This document shows positions 1 through 8,383 of a DNA stretch of 64,000 bases, in pieces (within the stretch, counting starts at the first letter, position 1; every line of letters begins with the position of its first letter). This stretch comes from an uncultured Gemmatimonadota bacterium. Its GTDB lineage: Bacteria > Latescibacterota > UBA2968 > UBA8231. The position numbers and the translations under genes are program-made. The stretch spans positions 47,977-111,976 of the forward strand of contig CAITNQ010000424.1 of the NCBI GenBank assembly GCA_903893785.1, in the 5' to 3' direction. The notes under the pieces are model-generated. The model searched no databases, was not told the origin of the DNA, and saw nothing but the letters and a program-made list of their open reading frames with translations.

Positions 1-276
1 GACCAGTTCATCGTAGTGTGCCCCCCGCGGTCCGGTGTCCCGGCGGTCGCGATCGGGTTCGCCGATCCGCCCCAGGAACGGCCGCGGTTGGCCGTGGACG
101 GGACGGCTGCTGCGGCCGACGATACCGGCCACCGTATGGTTGGCGAAGCTGTTGGCGATGATCGCCGCCAGCGGGTCGGCGGGGGGTGACCCGGCCATCA
201 GCGCCGACGCGGTGCCCAGGGTCGTGACCCAGGCAGCGACGGCGGCACGCGGCGCGCGGCGGCAGCGGGCGGTCAC
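1..276 (-). CDS. Exported protein, N-terminal fragment (possible lytic transglycosylase)
   Basis: The frame opens with a GTG that overlaps the stop of the upstream small gene (GTGA) and runs off the window edge without a stop, giving 92 residues. The N-terminus has basic residues followed by a hydrophobic stretch (AAVAAWVTTLGTASALMAG), as in a signal peptide. A polar linker follows, and the last visible residues are AHYDELV. In flagellar loci a YDELV-like segment often opens a soluble lytic transglycosylase domain, which would suit a rod-building muramidase downstream of flgB and flgC. That is inference, because the catalytic part lies outside the window. No separate ribosome binding site is visible, so translation is probably coupled to the preceding gene. 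Confidence 0.55.
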   Translation of the reverse strand, partial: MTARCRRAPRAAVAAWVTTLGTASALMAGSPPADPLAAIIANSFANHTVAGIVGRSSRPVHGQPRPFLGRIGEPDRDRRDTGPRGAHYDELV

Positions 277-611
277 GCGGTCAGGTCCATCAGCCCGCCC
301 AGGCTCACCCCGGTGCTGGCCGCGCGGACACCGCGCAGACCGTATACCGAAGGGGAGGGGGCGGTGGCTGCAGCCGGGGCCGCGAAGGCGTCGCGCAGGG
401 CCTGCGTTTCAGCGGCACTGAGCACGGCCTGCAGTCTGGGGCTCGAGGTGACCTGGGTCGCGGCCGGCGAAACCGGGGGTGCCGGGGCCGAGGGGCGGTC
501 GACCCTGGGGGTGGAGACGCCGCGGCGGCCGTCGATGGTCAGGTCAGCCTGGGCCCTTGGCGCCAGGGCGCGAGGCAGCGCCCCGCCCGAGGCTGTGCGG
601 TTGATGTTCAT
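273..611 (-). CDS. Small protein of the flagellar rod operon, unknown function
   Basis: This 112-residue protein has a good ribosome binding site (GGAGGG six bases before ATG). It lies 48 bases downstream of flgC and overlaps the next gene by four bases. The N-terminal half is rich in Ala and Pro and looks disordered. The C-terminal half holds LSAAETQALRDAF, a YGLRG segment and a final Gly/Leu/Asp tail. No transmembrane segment or signal peptide is visible. In many bacteria fliE follows flgC, but this protein does not show the FliE pattern. It is best treated as a lineage-specific flagellar-locus protein. That it is a real gene is supported by the binding site and operon fit; the role is unknown. 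Confidence 0.6.
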   Translation of the reverse strand: MNINRTASGGALPRALAPRAQADLTIDGRRGVSTPRVDRPSAPAPPVSPAATQVTSSPRLQAVLSAAETQALRDAFAAPAAATAPSPSVYGLRGVRAASTGVSLGGLMDLTA

Positions 612-659
612 GGGTTCCCTCCCCGTGGCAGATCACGGCGCCCGGCGGGCGCCGCCGGG

Positions 660-1151
660 CTAGATCTCCAGCGACCGGTTGATCATGTCCTTGGCCGCGC
701 CCAGCACCGTGACGTTAGCCTCGTAGGCGCGCGACGTGGCGATCATGTCCACCATCTCGGTGATCGGATTGATGTCCGGAAGCAGCACCATGCCGTCTTC
801 GCGGGCATCCGGATGGTTCGGGTCGTACACCATGCGCGGTTTGACCGGCTCCTCGCGCACCTCGGCGGTGCGCACGCCGGAGCCGACGATGAACTCCCCC
901 GGCTGCGGCGCCCCCTCCTCCATGTGCGCCGCCTGCGTCCGCCGCAGGCGGTTCTGTTCGCGATCGAGGACGGTGTTGAAGGTGCTGGCCTTGGGCGCCT
1001 CCATCATGATCACACGCTTGCGCTTGTACGGGCCGCCCTCGTCGGTGCGCGTGGTGTCAACGTTGGCCAGGTTGCTGGCGATAGCGGTCAGGCGACGCCG
1101 CTGCGCGCTCAGACCCGTGCCGCTGATGTCGATGGTATCGAAGATGCGCAT
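660..1151 (-). CDS. flgC: Flagellar basal-body rod protein FlgC
   Basis: This 163-residue protein is a proximal rod subunit of the flagellar basal body, exported by the flagellar type III apparatus. The N-terminus carries the rod-family pattern (DISGTGLSAQRRRLTAIASNLANVDTT). The C-terminus has the paired FlgC signature (PDINPITEMVDMIATSRAYEANVTVLGAAKDMI), which ends in a coiled-coil helix. Its length is somewhat above that of typical FlgC proteins, with the extra residues in the central region around ASTFNTVLDREQNRLRRTQAAH. It sits 63 bases downstream of flgB, in the order usual for rod operons. Confidence 0.96.
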   Translation of the reverse strand: MRIFDTIDISGTGLSAQRRRLTAIASNLANVDTTRTDEGGPYKRKRVIMMEAPKASTFNTVLDREQNRLRRTQAAHMEEGAPQPGEFIVGSGVRTAEVREEPVKPRMVYDPNHPDAREDGMVLLPDINPITEMVDMIATSRAYEANVTVLGAAKDMINRSLEI

Positions 1152-1214
1152 GCGGGTTCACTCGCGGTTGCCGCGCGACCCTGGAGGGTCAGCGCCGGTG
1201 GCGGGCGGCGGAGC

Positions 1215-1628
1215 TCAGCGCGAGCGTCCGGTGATGGCTTTGCGCAGTCCGTCGAACTGCCGCGCCATCAGCTTCTGGCCGGCGTTGAAGAACAGGTGGT
1301 TCTCGGCCAGGGTGGCCATCTCCTGGTCGATGTCGACATTGTTCAGTCCTGAGTCGTTGACACTGGATTCGGGCTCGAAGACTTCCGGGTTGGCCGTGGG
1401 GCTAGGGATCGCCAGGTGCCGCGGGTCGCTACGGCGTCCCTCGATCGCGGTGTTGCCGACAATGGACTCCAGATAGTCCTGGAAGCGCACGTCCTGGCGC
1501 CGGTACCCCGGGGTGCTGACGTTGGCGACGTTGTTAGCCAGCACGCGCTGCCGGAGCTGGGTAACGTCCAGCACGCCGGTGAGCACCGGGACCTTGGTCT
1601 TGTTGAACAGCACCTTGTCGAGGAACAT
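1215..1628 (-). CDS. flgB: Flagellar basal-body rod protein FlgB
   Basis: This 137-residue proximal rod protein is the first gene of the visible flagellar operon. The N-terminal segment LRQRVLANNVANVSTPGYRRQDVRFQDYL is the classical rod/hook family motif (ANNxANxxTPGY). The C-terminal helix includes NNVDIDQEMATLAENHLFFNAGQKLM, as in FlgB. The start ATG has a GGAGGG ribosome binding site seven bases upstream. A sigma-54-type promoter lies about 50 bases upstream, implying enhancer-dependent control of rod genes. The C-terminus continues for about 20 residues (ARQFDGLRKAITGRSR) and is basic. Confidence 0.96.
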   Translation of the reverse strand: MFLDKVLFNKTKVPVLTGVLDVTQLRQRVLANNVANVSTPGYRRQDVRFQDYLESIVGNTAIEGRRSDPRHLAIPSPTANPEVFEPESSVNDSGLNNVDIDQEMATLAENHLFFNAGQKLMARQFDGLRKAITGRSR

Positions 1629-1676
1629 GCTTCACCCTCCGCGTGGACCGCGCGAACCCGCATCGGCAGGGGCGGG

Positions 1677-1692
1677 AGCAAAGCCTATGCCA
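1677..1692 (-). promoter_or_regulatory. Sigma-54 (-24/-12) promoter of the flgB operon
   Basis: Read on the minus strand the element is TGGCAT-AGGCT-TTGCT. It matches the sigma-54 consensus TGGCAC-N5-TTGCA with the invariant GG and GC at the correct spacing. Transcription would start near position 1665, giving a leader of roughly 37 bases before flgB. Early and middle flagellar genes are often under RpoN with a FlrC/FlgR-type activator, so the site fits its position. The activator and any upstream enhancer are not identified here. Confidence 0.75.
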
Positions 1693-1803
1693 TGACCACC
1701 CAGAGAGTGCGGTAGGGCCTTGGCGCGGTTGTGGTTGCGGCAACCGCGGCCGGGCCGGGCCGAGCCCGGCAGAGGGAAGGATGGGAGCCCAGCGGCACGA
1801 TGG

Positions 1804-1846
1804 CGGGAAAATCCTGCCCTCGGCGGCGGGCGTGGCCACCCGAGGG
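1804..1846 (-). terminator. Hairpin plus 3' motif after the polysaccharide operon
   Basis: About 40 bases downstream of the last gene of the polysaccharide operon, the minus strand can fold CCCTCGG/CCGAGGG (1840-1846 with 1817-1823). It then continues as CAGGATTTTCCCGCC, with a short T run. The hairpin has a long loop, so this is a weak intrinsic terminator candidate. The trailing motif recurs downstream of another minus-strand gene at 29620-29636. Confidence 0.4.
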
Positions 1847-1888
1847 GTCAGGGTCGCCGACGGCCAGGCGGTGGACGCACGGGGTGCC

Positions 1889-2866
1889 TCAGTCGCGGGG
1901 CGCGCCGACGCGGCGTTCCACGGGCGGCACGTGCCCGCCCTGCTGGTTGGCGCTGGCCAGCATGTCGCCGATCAGGCCGGTGGAGATGAACTGCACGCCG
2001 ACGACCAGGAGCAGCACCGCCAGCATGAGCAGCGGGTGGCGGTTCTGGATGTCGCCGAAGCGCAGGCGCAGGGAGGCGATGTACAGGGCGATCACACTGC
2101 CGATGCCGGCCGCCACCACACCGAGGGCGCCGAAGACGTGCATGGGCCGGGTCATGAAGCGCATCACGAAGGTGATGCTCAGCAAGTCCAGGAAGCCGCT
2201 CAGCAGACGTCGCGCCCCGAACTTGGAGTAACCGTACCGGCGCGGATGGTGCAGGACCACGACCTCGCCCACGCGGTAACCGAGCCAGTGCGCCATCGCC
2301 GGCAGATAGCGGTACAGCTCGCCGTACAGATAGGGCAGCACGTCTTGGGTGACTTCGCGGCGATAGGCCTTGAGGCCGCAGTTGAAGTCGTGCAGGCGGA
2401 TGCCGGCCACGGCCGAGGTGACCCGGTTCCACACCTTGGAGGGCAGCGTCTTGCTCAGCGGGTCATGGCGCCGGCGCTTCCAGCCCGAGATCAGATCGTG
2501 GTCGGGTTCGAGGGCCGCAAGCAGGTGCGGGATCTCCTGCGGGTCGTCTTGGAGGTCGGCGTCCATGGTGATGACGATCCGGCCCCGAGCCTCGCGGAAG
2601 CCGGCCGACAGGGCGGCCGCCTTGCGGTAGTTGCGGCGGAAACGCACCCCGCGGATGCGCGGATCGGCCTGGTGCAGGGCCTCGACGACGGCAAAGGACC
2701 CGTCTGTGCTGCCGTCGTCAACGAAGACCACCTCACTGGCGAAGGGCAACGTGGCCAGGACCGGGGCGAGTTGGTCATAGAGCGGGCGCAGGCTCTCAAC
2801 TTCGTTGTACACAGGTATGACCACGGAAAGCCCGACGTCGGTCGGGGCTGCCTGCTCGGGTACCAT
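1889..2866 (-). CDS. Family 2 glycosyltransferase, polyprenyl-phosphate sugar transferase type
   Basis: The protein has 325 residues when started at the ATG that overlaps the upstream stop (TGATG), which has a strong AGGAGGG site just before it. A longer frame exists but would run back into the preceding gene. The N-terminal GT2 fold shows SVVIPVYNEVESL, VDDGSTDGS and the metal-binding MDADLQDDP motif. The middle has the HDFNCGLKAYRREV pattern of the DPM1/GtrB/ArnC group. Two hydrophobic segments at the C-terminus (around FGALGVVAAGIGSVIALYI and LLMLAVLLLVVGVQFISTGL) should anchor it in the inner membrane. It probably loads a sugar onto undecaprenyl phosphate for glycan decoration or assembly. 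It is the last gene of the operon. Confidence 0.88.
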   Translation of the reverse strand: MVPEQAAPTDVGLSVVIPVYNEVESLRPLYDQLAPVLATLPFASEVVFVDDGSTDGSFAVVEALHQADPRIRGVRFRRNYRKAAALSAGFREARGRIVITMDADLQDDPQEIPHLLAALEPDHDLISGWKRRRHDPLSKTLPSKVWNRVTSAVAGIRLHDFNCGLKAYRREVTQDVLPYLYGELYRYLPAMAHWLGYRVGEVVVLHHPRRYGYSKFGARRLLSGFLDLLSITFVMRFMTRPMHVFGALGVVAAGIGSVIALYIASLRLRFGDIQNRHPLLMLAVLLLVVGVQFISTGLIGDMLASANQQGGHVPPVERRVGAPRD

Positions 2867-5118
2867 CACCTGCCCTCCTGGTTCTGGCCGGTCGCCTCCA
2901 GCCGCTTGGCCAGTGCCAGCGCCTCCTGGTGGCCGGGATAACGCGTCAACACCAGCCGCGCCTGCGCCAGGGCCTGGTCCGGGCGGCCCTGCCGTTCGAA
3001 AACCTGGGCCAGGGCCAGGCGCCAGGGGGTGGGATCCGCGGCGCGGAAACACGCCAGCATTAGGGCTTTCTCGGCGTCGGCCAGACGCCCGTTGCGCAGA
3101 TACAGCGTGCCCAGATGCCCCTGCCCGCGGTCGTCCTGCGGCCGCAGGGCGACGGCTCGCTCCAGCAGTGCCAGGCCCTCCTCGCGGCGTCCCAGGGCGT
3201 CGTATTCGATGCCCAGGTTGATCAGCAGATCCGGTGCATCGGGCCAGAAGACCCGCGCCTGCTCGAATGTGGCCGCCGCCACGTCGTGACGGCCGTCGCG
3301 AATGGCCAGGACCGCCAGCCAGGTGTAGCCATCGGGGTCCAGGGGCGTCAGCGCAATGCTGCGGCGGAAAAGCTGCTCGGCTTCGGGATTGCGGCCGCCC
3401 TGCTCAAGGATGGCACGGCCCAGCAGGCGCAGGGCACGAGCATTGTTGGGGTGGAGCGCCAGGCTCTGCCGCAACGCAGCCTCGGCTTCTGGATACCGCT
3501 CCTCGCGCAGGTGGGCCAAACCGAGCATGTGGTAATACGAGTAGTCACTGCCGCGCCAGCGGGCCGCCTGGGCAAAGGCCAGCGCCGCCCTGTTGTTGTA
3601 GCCCAGCTGGTTGTTCCACAATCCCCGGAAGTAGTGGTAGTCGGCGGCCAGGAGGCGCACGCTCTGCGCCACGCCCACCGCGGCCACCAGACAGGCCAGG
3701 GCCAGCACCCCCACCCGCTTGCCGCGGCCCAGGAGCACGCCGACCTGGGGCGGGCCAGCAGACGGCCGCGGCAACGACACGGCCAAGCCGGCCAGGAGCC
3801 AGAAATGGGTCGCCGAGGTGGGGTCCTGCAGGTTGAAGCTGAAGAGCGCGTGCACCACCACGGCGACCTGGCCCACCAACACGGCTTCGGTCAAGATGCC
3901 GTCACCGCTGCCGGCGACGAGCCGCTCGCGGGCCAGGCGATGGGTATGCCACAGCACGGCGGCGAGCAACCAGACAAACGCCGCCGCCCCGACCACGCCG
4001 GTCTGGGCCATGGTCTCGAGGTACTCGTTGTGGGCCTGATAGGCCAGCTCAATGCGGTCGTCCATGACCTGGCGCCACTCGCGATGCCGGTCCAGCGTGC
4101 GATAGGCCGGCAGCTGGAAGCGGAAGTTGCCCGGTCCCACGCCCAGCAGCGGGTGGTCATGGATCAAGTCGATGGTGTCGGCCCAGATCAGGCGGCGTTG
4201 GGCGACGCTGAATTCGTGCGCATCGAAGCTGCTGAGGAACCGCGTCCAGCTGCGCCAGACCAGGACACTGGCACGCGCCCGCAGACTACCCGGATCGACG
4301 GCGGGTGAGGTGGTCACGGCAACCAACAGCAGCACGGCCAGCACCCCACCGGCCACCGCGCCCACGGGGGCCAACCGGCGCCACGGCACGCGCCGACGCC
4401 AGCGAAGGACGCCAAAGGCAGCCGCCGCCATCAGCGCCAGCCAACCGCCGCGGTTCTGGATGACGACCAGATGCCCCAGCACGGCCGCCAGGGCCAGCCC
4501 GAGCAGGACGCGGGTGCGCAGCCGGGAAACCACCAGCAGCAGCCCGACAAGCAGCGGCACGGCCACATCATAATAGTGGGCCACGTAGTTCGTGTTGCCC
4601 AAGGTGGAGACCGGCAGGTCGCCGTAGTCGCGGGGCAATGGAATCAGGTGCACGCCGAGGTACTGCAGCAGCCCCAGGGCGGCGACGGCGCCGGCCACGG
4701 CCGCGACCGTCCACATGGGCCAACGGGCCTGCCCCGTCGGCGACGGGCAGTTGGCGGCGAGGAAGTAGACGACGAACCACCCCACCTGGCCCAACACGGC
4801 TTCGATCCCCGCAGGCCGGTTGCCGGCCGTGGCCACAGAGAGCAGGGATACGCCAAGGAAAACGCCCATCGGCAGCAGTGCGGGCGTGGGCGTCCACGCC
4901 AGCCGGCCGCTGCGCACGGCGGCAACCAGCCACGCGGCCAGCCCCAGGCCAGCCAAGACGGAAACGGCCGCGAACTTGGGCACCATGTACTCGGTGAAGA
5001 ACGGGAAGTACAGCACGGTAACGGCCGCTGCCAACAAGGCCAGACCACCGGGTAATGCCCCTGTCCAGAGCCGAGCCGCCGTTCGCGGCCCGACCGCCGG
5101 GCTACCTGCTGCAGTCAT
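2866..5118 (-). CDS. O-antigen ligase/polymerase-like membrane protein with C-terminal TPRs
   Basis: The ATG at 5118 has a GAGAGGG site. The open frame continues upstream to 5283, but that stretch looks non-coding. The 750-residue product begins with about ten to twelve hydrophobic segments. It contains the Wzy_C-type periplasmic loop, with RRLIWADTIDLIHDHPLLGVGPGNF and the AHNEYLETMAQTGVVG motif. The last ~220 residues are TPR units (for example YYHMLGLAHLREERYPEAEAALRQSL). Fusion of an O-antigen ligase-like domain to TPRs is common in candidate-phylum bacteria. It likely polymerises or transfers a lipid-linked glycan at the periplasmic face of the inner membrane. Its stop overlaps the start of the next gene. 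Confidence 0.88.
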   Translation of the reverse strand: MTAAGSPAVGPRTAARLWTGALPGGLALLAAAVTVLYFPFFTEYMVPKFAAVSVLAGLGLAAWLVAAVRSGRLAWTPTPALLPMGVFLGVSLLSVATAGNRPAGIEAVLGQVGWFVVYFLAANCPSPTGQARWPMWTVAAVAGAVAALGLLQYLGVHLIPLPRDYGDLPVSTLGNTNYVAHYYDVAVPLLVGLLLVVSRLRTRVLLGLALAAVLGHLVVIQNRGGWLALMAAAAFGVLRWRRRVPWRRLAPVGAVAGGVLAVLLLVAVTTSPAVDPGSLRARASVLVWRSWTRFLSSFDAHEFSVAQRRLIWADTIDLIHDHPLLGVGPGNFRFQLPAYRTLDRHREWRQVMDDRIELAYQAHNEYLETMAQTGVVGAAAFVWLLAAVLWHTHRLARERLVAGSGDGILTEAVLVGQVAVVVHALFSFNLQDPTSATHFWLLAGLAVSLPRPSAGPPQVGVLLGRGKRVGVLALACLVAAVGVAQSVRLLAADYHYFRGLWNNQLGYNNRAALAFAQAARWRGSDYSYYHMLGLAHLREERYPEAEAALRQSLALHPNNARALRLLGRAILEQGGRNPEAEQLFRRSIALTPLDPDGYTWLAVLAIRDGRHDVAAATFEQARVFWPDAPDLLINLGIEYDALGRREEGLALLERAVALRPQDDRGQGHLGTLYLRNGRLADAEKALMLACFRAADPTPWRLALAQVFERQGRPDQALAQARLVLTRYPGHQEALALAKRLEATGQNQEGR

Positions 5119-5275
5119 CGGTTCCCTCTCAACGCACGCCACCTCTGCCGGGGCTGCCCTCGTCCGGGCTGGGCCAGCCGTGGCGCGCAAGGCCACAGGA
5201 ATGGCAAAATACGCCCGCGCGCTACCCGGGTCCAGCCAGTTGGGGCCGCCGGCGGCGCTGCGGCCAGACCGGCGG

Positions 5276-6310
5276 TTAGACAAAATCCGGATCGCGCTGT
5301 TCGACCCAGATCACCTCGGCTGCCAGCACAAGCAGGCCAACCGCGACCAGTGGCCAGCCCCATGGGGTGCCGACGATCGCGACCAGGTACCCCCCGGCGC
5401 CCAGCAGGAGGTTGACGGCGAGCACCAACAGGTCGACGCATCCAGGAGGCCACCCCAGCCGGCAGAGGCGCTGATACAAGTGCTTGCGGTGCGCCAGGGT
5501 GACGTTCTCGCCCCGTACGGCACGCCGCGCCAGGGTGTAGCTGGTATCGAAGGCGTGGTAGCCCAGATACAGGGCCACCAGCGCGATGGGCAGTCCCTGG
5601 CGTGCCGCCAGGACGCCAACGCCGGCAAGGGTGAAGCCCAGGAAGGTGGAGCCCACGTCACCCATGAAGATCCGGGCCGGCGGCCGGTTGTACACCAGGA
5701 ACCCGGCTGCGGCCGCGCCCACCAGCACCACCTCGTGCCAGGGCAGGCCCAGATGGGCCAGCGAGAGGGCGATCAGGGCGGCAGCGGAAAGCGTCCCGGT
5801 GCAGGTGATACCGTCGATGCCGTCGATGAAGTTGAAGGCATTGCTGACGGCCAGCAGCCAGAAGGCGGTCAGGGGCCCGCCCCAGGCGCCCAGTTCGACC
5901 CGGCCCAAGCCCGGAACATCGAGCTGCTCCAGGTGCGGTCCCAAGCCCAGCCACAGCCCGGTGGCGGTCAGTAACAGCAGAGACTTCTCGGCAACGCCGA
6001 GGGGACGAACCACGTCGTCGATCCACAGCAGGAGCAGGACCACGGCCGCAGCGGCCCAGGCCCGCAGCCCCGAACCCAGGAGCAGCCCCGAGGCCTGGTC
6101 GTGGCCGGCCAGTACCCACGCCCCAACCGCCACACCGGCCACGATGGCCACCCCGCCCCCGGTGGGGGTGGGCAGTTGGTGCGAACTGCGGGAGTTGGGG
6201 CGATCCACCAGCTGCCAGGCGCGAGCCAGACGCACATAGCCAGCCGTACCGGCGACGGTAACCAGCAGCACCAGCACGGCTGCCCCCCACACGGCCGGCA
6301 ACTCAGTCAC
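5276..6310 (-). CDS. WecA/MraY-family undecaprenyl-phosphate sugar-1-phosphate transferase
   Basis: This polytopic enzyme of about 344 residues would start the lipid-linked glycan by moving a HexNAc-1-phosphate to undecaprenyl phosphate. All family signatures are visible: DRPNSRSSHQLPTPTGGGVA near the N-terminus, the DDVV metal pair, NAFNFIDGIDGI, IFMGDVGSTFLGF, and the HRKHLYQRL cytoplasmic motif close to the C-terminus. The start chosen is a GTG at 6310, preceded by a G-rich stretch and overlapping the end of the upstream gene by eight bases. An ATG at 6385 in the same frame would add 25 residues that overlap the neighbour. Peptidoglycan MraY is less likely given the polysaccharide context. 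Confidence 0.88.
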   Translation of the reverse strand: MTELPAVWGAAVLVLLVTVAGTAGYVRLARAWQLVDRPNSRSSHQLPTPTGGGVAIVAGVAVGAWVLAGHDQASGLLLGSGLRAWAAAAVVLLLLWIDDVVRPLGVAEKSLLLLTATGLWLGLGPHLEQLDVPGLGRVELGAWGGPLTAFWLLAVSNAFNFIDGIDGITCTGTLSAAALIALSLAHLGLPWHEVVLVGAAAAGFLVYNRPPARIFMGDVGSTFLGFTLAGVGVLAARQGLPIALVALYLGYHAFDTSYTLARRAVRGENVTLAHRKHLYQRLCRLGWPPGCVDLLVLAVNLLLGAGGYLVAIVGTPWGWPLVAVGLLVLAAEVIWVEQRDPDFV

Positions 6311-7223
6311 GTGCCCCCCGCCCAGCGCGGTCAACCGGCCCGCCAACGGCCCGGGGTCGGGCTGGGAGGGCTGATCCCGAGCCATGCACCTGGGTCAGGC
6401 CTTCGACCAGGCCCATGGGGACGAAGTCCAAGTCCGCGGTGGCGGCGGTTATTGACGCCGTCTTGTCTTCCTGGAGGCGGAGTATCTGTTCGGCCACCAA
6501 GCCCACCCTCCTGCCCCAGGCAGCCGGCACCCAACGCGCTGCCGCCAGGGCCACGTTGACCGGGATGTGGCAGAGACGCGGTCGAACACCCACGGCGCGG
6601 CCCACGGCCTCGACCAACTCACTGTAGGCCATGGGTTGCGGCCCCGCCAGGTCATACTGGCGCCCGGCCACCGCGGGCCGGGTCAGGGCCGCCAGCAGCG
6701 CCGCAATGACATCGTCCACGTGCACCGGCTGCTGCAGGGCCTGGCCGTCGCCGTAGACCGGCAGCCAACGGCATCGACGGAGAAAGGCCGCCAGACGTGT
6801 CAGGTTGCGGTCGTCGTCAGGGCCGTAGATCATCGACGACCGCAGGAGCACCACGCGTTCGCCCGCCGCCCGGGCCTGTCGTTCCCCTTCGCGCACCTGG
6901 CCCACGGACGGCGACGGGACACGGGAGTTGCCCCGTTGTGAACTCACCACCACCACCCGTGTCACGTGGGGCCCCAGGGCCGCCAGCAGCGCTCCGGTGT
7001 AGCGGACATGGGCCAGGTGCAGGGCGGCGCAGATGCCGTCGTCCACGCCCGCGAGGGTGGCTGGCTGCTCCAGGTCGCCGCGGTGCAGGACCAGGCGCGG
7101 ATGGGGGGCGAAGGCGGTTGATCTGCCTGGGCGCACCAGGCAGCGTACCGACCACCCGCCCGCCATCAGGTGGGGCACCAGGCGACGCCCTACGTAGCCG
7201 GTGGCGCCCGTGACCAAGATCAT
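6303..7223 (-). CDS. NAD(P)-dependent sugar epimerase/dehydratase-like SDR
   Basis: The 306-residue product starts at an ATG that overlaps the stop of the preceding glycosyltransferase (ATGA). The Rossmann motif GATGYVGRRL lies at the extreme N-terminus, and the chain follows the extended or atypical SDR pattern. It has LLRSSMIYGPDDDRN and a VHVDDVIAALLAAL segment, as in the NDUFA9-like/NmrA-like group. The classical YxxxK active site is not clear, so epimerase activity is uncertain and a redox-sensing or modifying role is possible. It is embedded in the polysaccharide operon, and its C-terminal ~25 residues overlap the next gene's upstream region. Confidence 0.8.
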   Translation of the reverse strand: MILVTGATGYVGRRLVPHLMAGGWSVRCLVRPGRSTAFAPHPRLVLHRGDLEQPATLAGVDDGICAALHLAHVRYTGALLAALGPHVTRVVVVSSQRGNSRVPSPSVGQVREGERQARAAGERVVLLRSSMIYGPDDDRNLTRLAAFLRRCRWLPVYGDGQALQQPVHVDDVIAALLAALTRPAVAGRQYDLAGPQPMAYSELVEAVGRAVGVRPRLCHIPVNVALAAARWVPAAWGRRVGLVAEQILRLQEDKTASITAATADLDFVPMGLVEGLTQVHGSGSALPARPRAVGGPVDRAGRGARD

Positions 7224-8383
7224 GGGCGGACGCCAGGGGCGGCGAGCAGCTGGCGGTAGCATTCGCCCACCTGGCCGAGCATGGCGTCGCGGCCAAAGTG
7301 CCGGACGGCGCGATCCTGACCGGCCCGGCCCAGACGGCGGCCCCATTCGCGGTCGGCCAGGACGGCGGTCGCGGCGCGCGCCAGGGCAGCCGGGTCTTCT
7401 GGATCCACGAGCACGCCCGTAACGCCATCGACCACCGCCTCGGGGATGCCGCCGACACGGCTGGCCACGATGGGCACGCCCATGGCCATGGCCTCGATGA
7501 TCACCGTCGGCAGCCCCTCGCGCCGCGATGGGACCAGCAGCACCGACAGTCCCGCCAGCCAGGGTCGCACGTCGGCCACGATGCCGGCGAAGCCCACGGA
7601 CCGCGCCAACCCCAGGTGATGGACCTGCTGCGCCAGGTGCGGTTGCTGCGGCCCCCCACCGACGATCCACAGCCGGGCCCCGGGGTGCTCGCGACAGATG
7701 GCCGGCATCGCCGCCAACAGAAGGTCGAAGCCCTTCTCCTCGGTGAGGCTGCCGATGGCGCCCAGGCAGGGCGTGCGGGCGCCGTCGGCAGGTCCACCCC
7801 CTGACGGAGCATAGCCCACGAAACGCGCCAGGTCGACGCCGTTGTAGACTACGCGGTACTGGTCCGGGCGACCGATCCCCATGGCCAGGCAGGCGCGGGC
7901 CGTGTCCTGGCTGACCGCGAGGATGCACTGGGTGCGTCGAGCCACGGCCCGTTCGCACCAGCGGAACACCAACCCCACCAGAGTTGGGCGCTGAACCTCG
8001 GCTACCTGACCGTGGTAGGTGTGGACCGTGGCAGTAATGCCCATCCGGGCGGCAGCCACGCGCCCCAGGATGCCGGCCTTGGAGATATGCGTATGCACCA
8101 GGTCGTACTGCCCCAGGGCCAGGCGCCGGCAAAGGCCCCGGTACGCCACCCAATCACGCCGGGGGTCAACCTGACGCTGCAGGGCGGGCACCTGCCACGT
8201 GGTGATCCCCAGGTCACGCGCTTCGTCCCACAGATCGCCCTCGCCCGGCTCGCTGCGGCCGGCCAGGACGTCCACGGTGAACTCTTCGCGGTCGAGCCCC
8301 GCAGCCAGGGACAGGACGTGTCGGGGCACGCCGCGCACGGCCAGGCGCGTGCATACCTGCAGAATGCGGTAGGGTCGCGTCAC
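7220..8383 (-). CDS. Family 4 glycosyltransferase
   Basis: The start is a GTG overlapping the upstream stop (GTGA). The long frame reaching back to 8767 lies antiparallel to nothing useful and overlaps the previous gene, so it is rejected. The 387-residue product is a GT-B fold retaining transferase. It has an N-terminal acceptor domain with GVPRHVLSLAAGL and HTHISKAGILGR. Its C-terminal donor domain carries IGSLTEEKGFDLLLAAMP and REGLPTVIIEAMAMGVPIVAS, the EX7E motif that contacts the nucleotide sugar. It is cytosolic and probably extends the lipid-linked glycan made by the WecA-like enzyme of the same operon. Confidence 0.92.
   Translation of the reverse strand: MTRPYRILQVCTRLAVRGVPRHVLSLAAGLDREEFTVDVLAGRSEPGEGDLWDEARDLGITTWQVPALQRQVDPRRDWVAYRGLCRRLALGQYDLVHTHISKAGILGRVAAARMGITATVHTYHGQVAEVQRPTLVGLVFRWCERAVARRTQCILAVSQDTARACLAMGIGRPDQYRVVYNGVDLARFVGYAPSGGGPADGARTPCLGAIGSLTEEKGFDLLLAAMPAICREHPGARLWIVGGGPQQPHLAQQVHHLGLARSVGFAGIVADVRPWLAGLSVLLVPSRREGLPTVIIEAMAMGVPIVASRVGGIPEAVVDGVTGVLVDPEDPAALARAATAVLADREWGRRLGRAGQDRAVRHFGRDAMLGQVGECYRQLLAAPGVRP

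Noticed and set aside
273..611. FliE call for the small flagellar protein
   Set aside because: Length is similar but the FliE C-terminal pattern is absent and the N-terminus is disordered.
1643..2941. 432-residue plus-strand frame opposite the GT2 gene
   Set aside because: It is a shadow: Gly/His/Gln-rich with no domain, no ribosome site and lying antisense to a well-supported gene.
3115..4308. 397-residue plus-strand frame opposite the O-antigen ligase gene
   Set aside because: The composition is that of an antisense shadow of a GC-rich gene, with no motif and no start signal.
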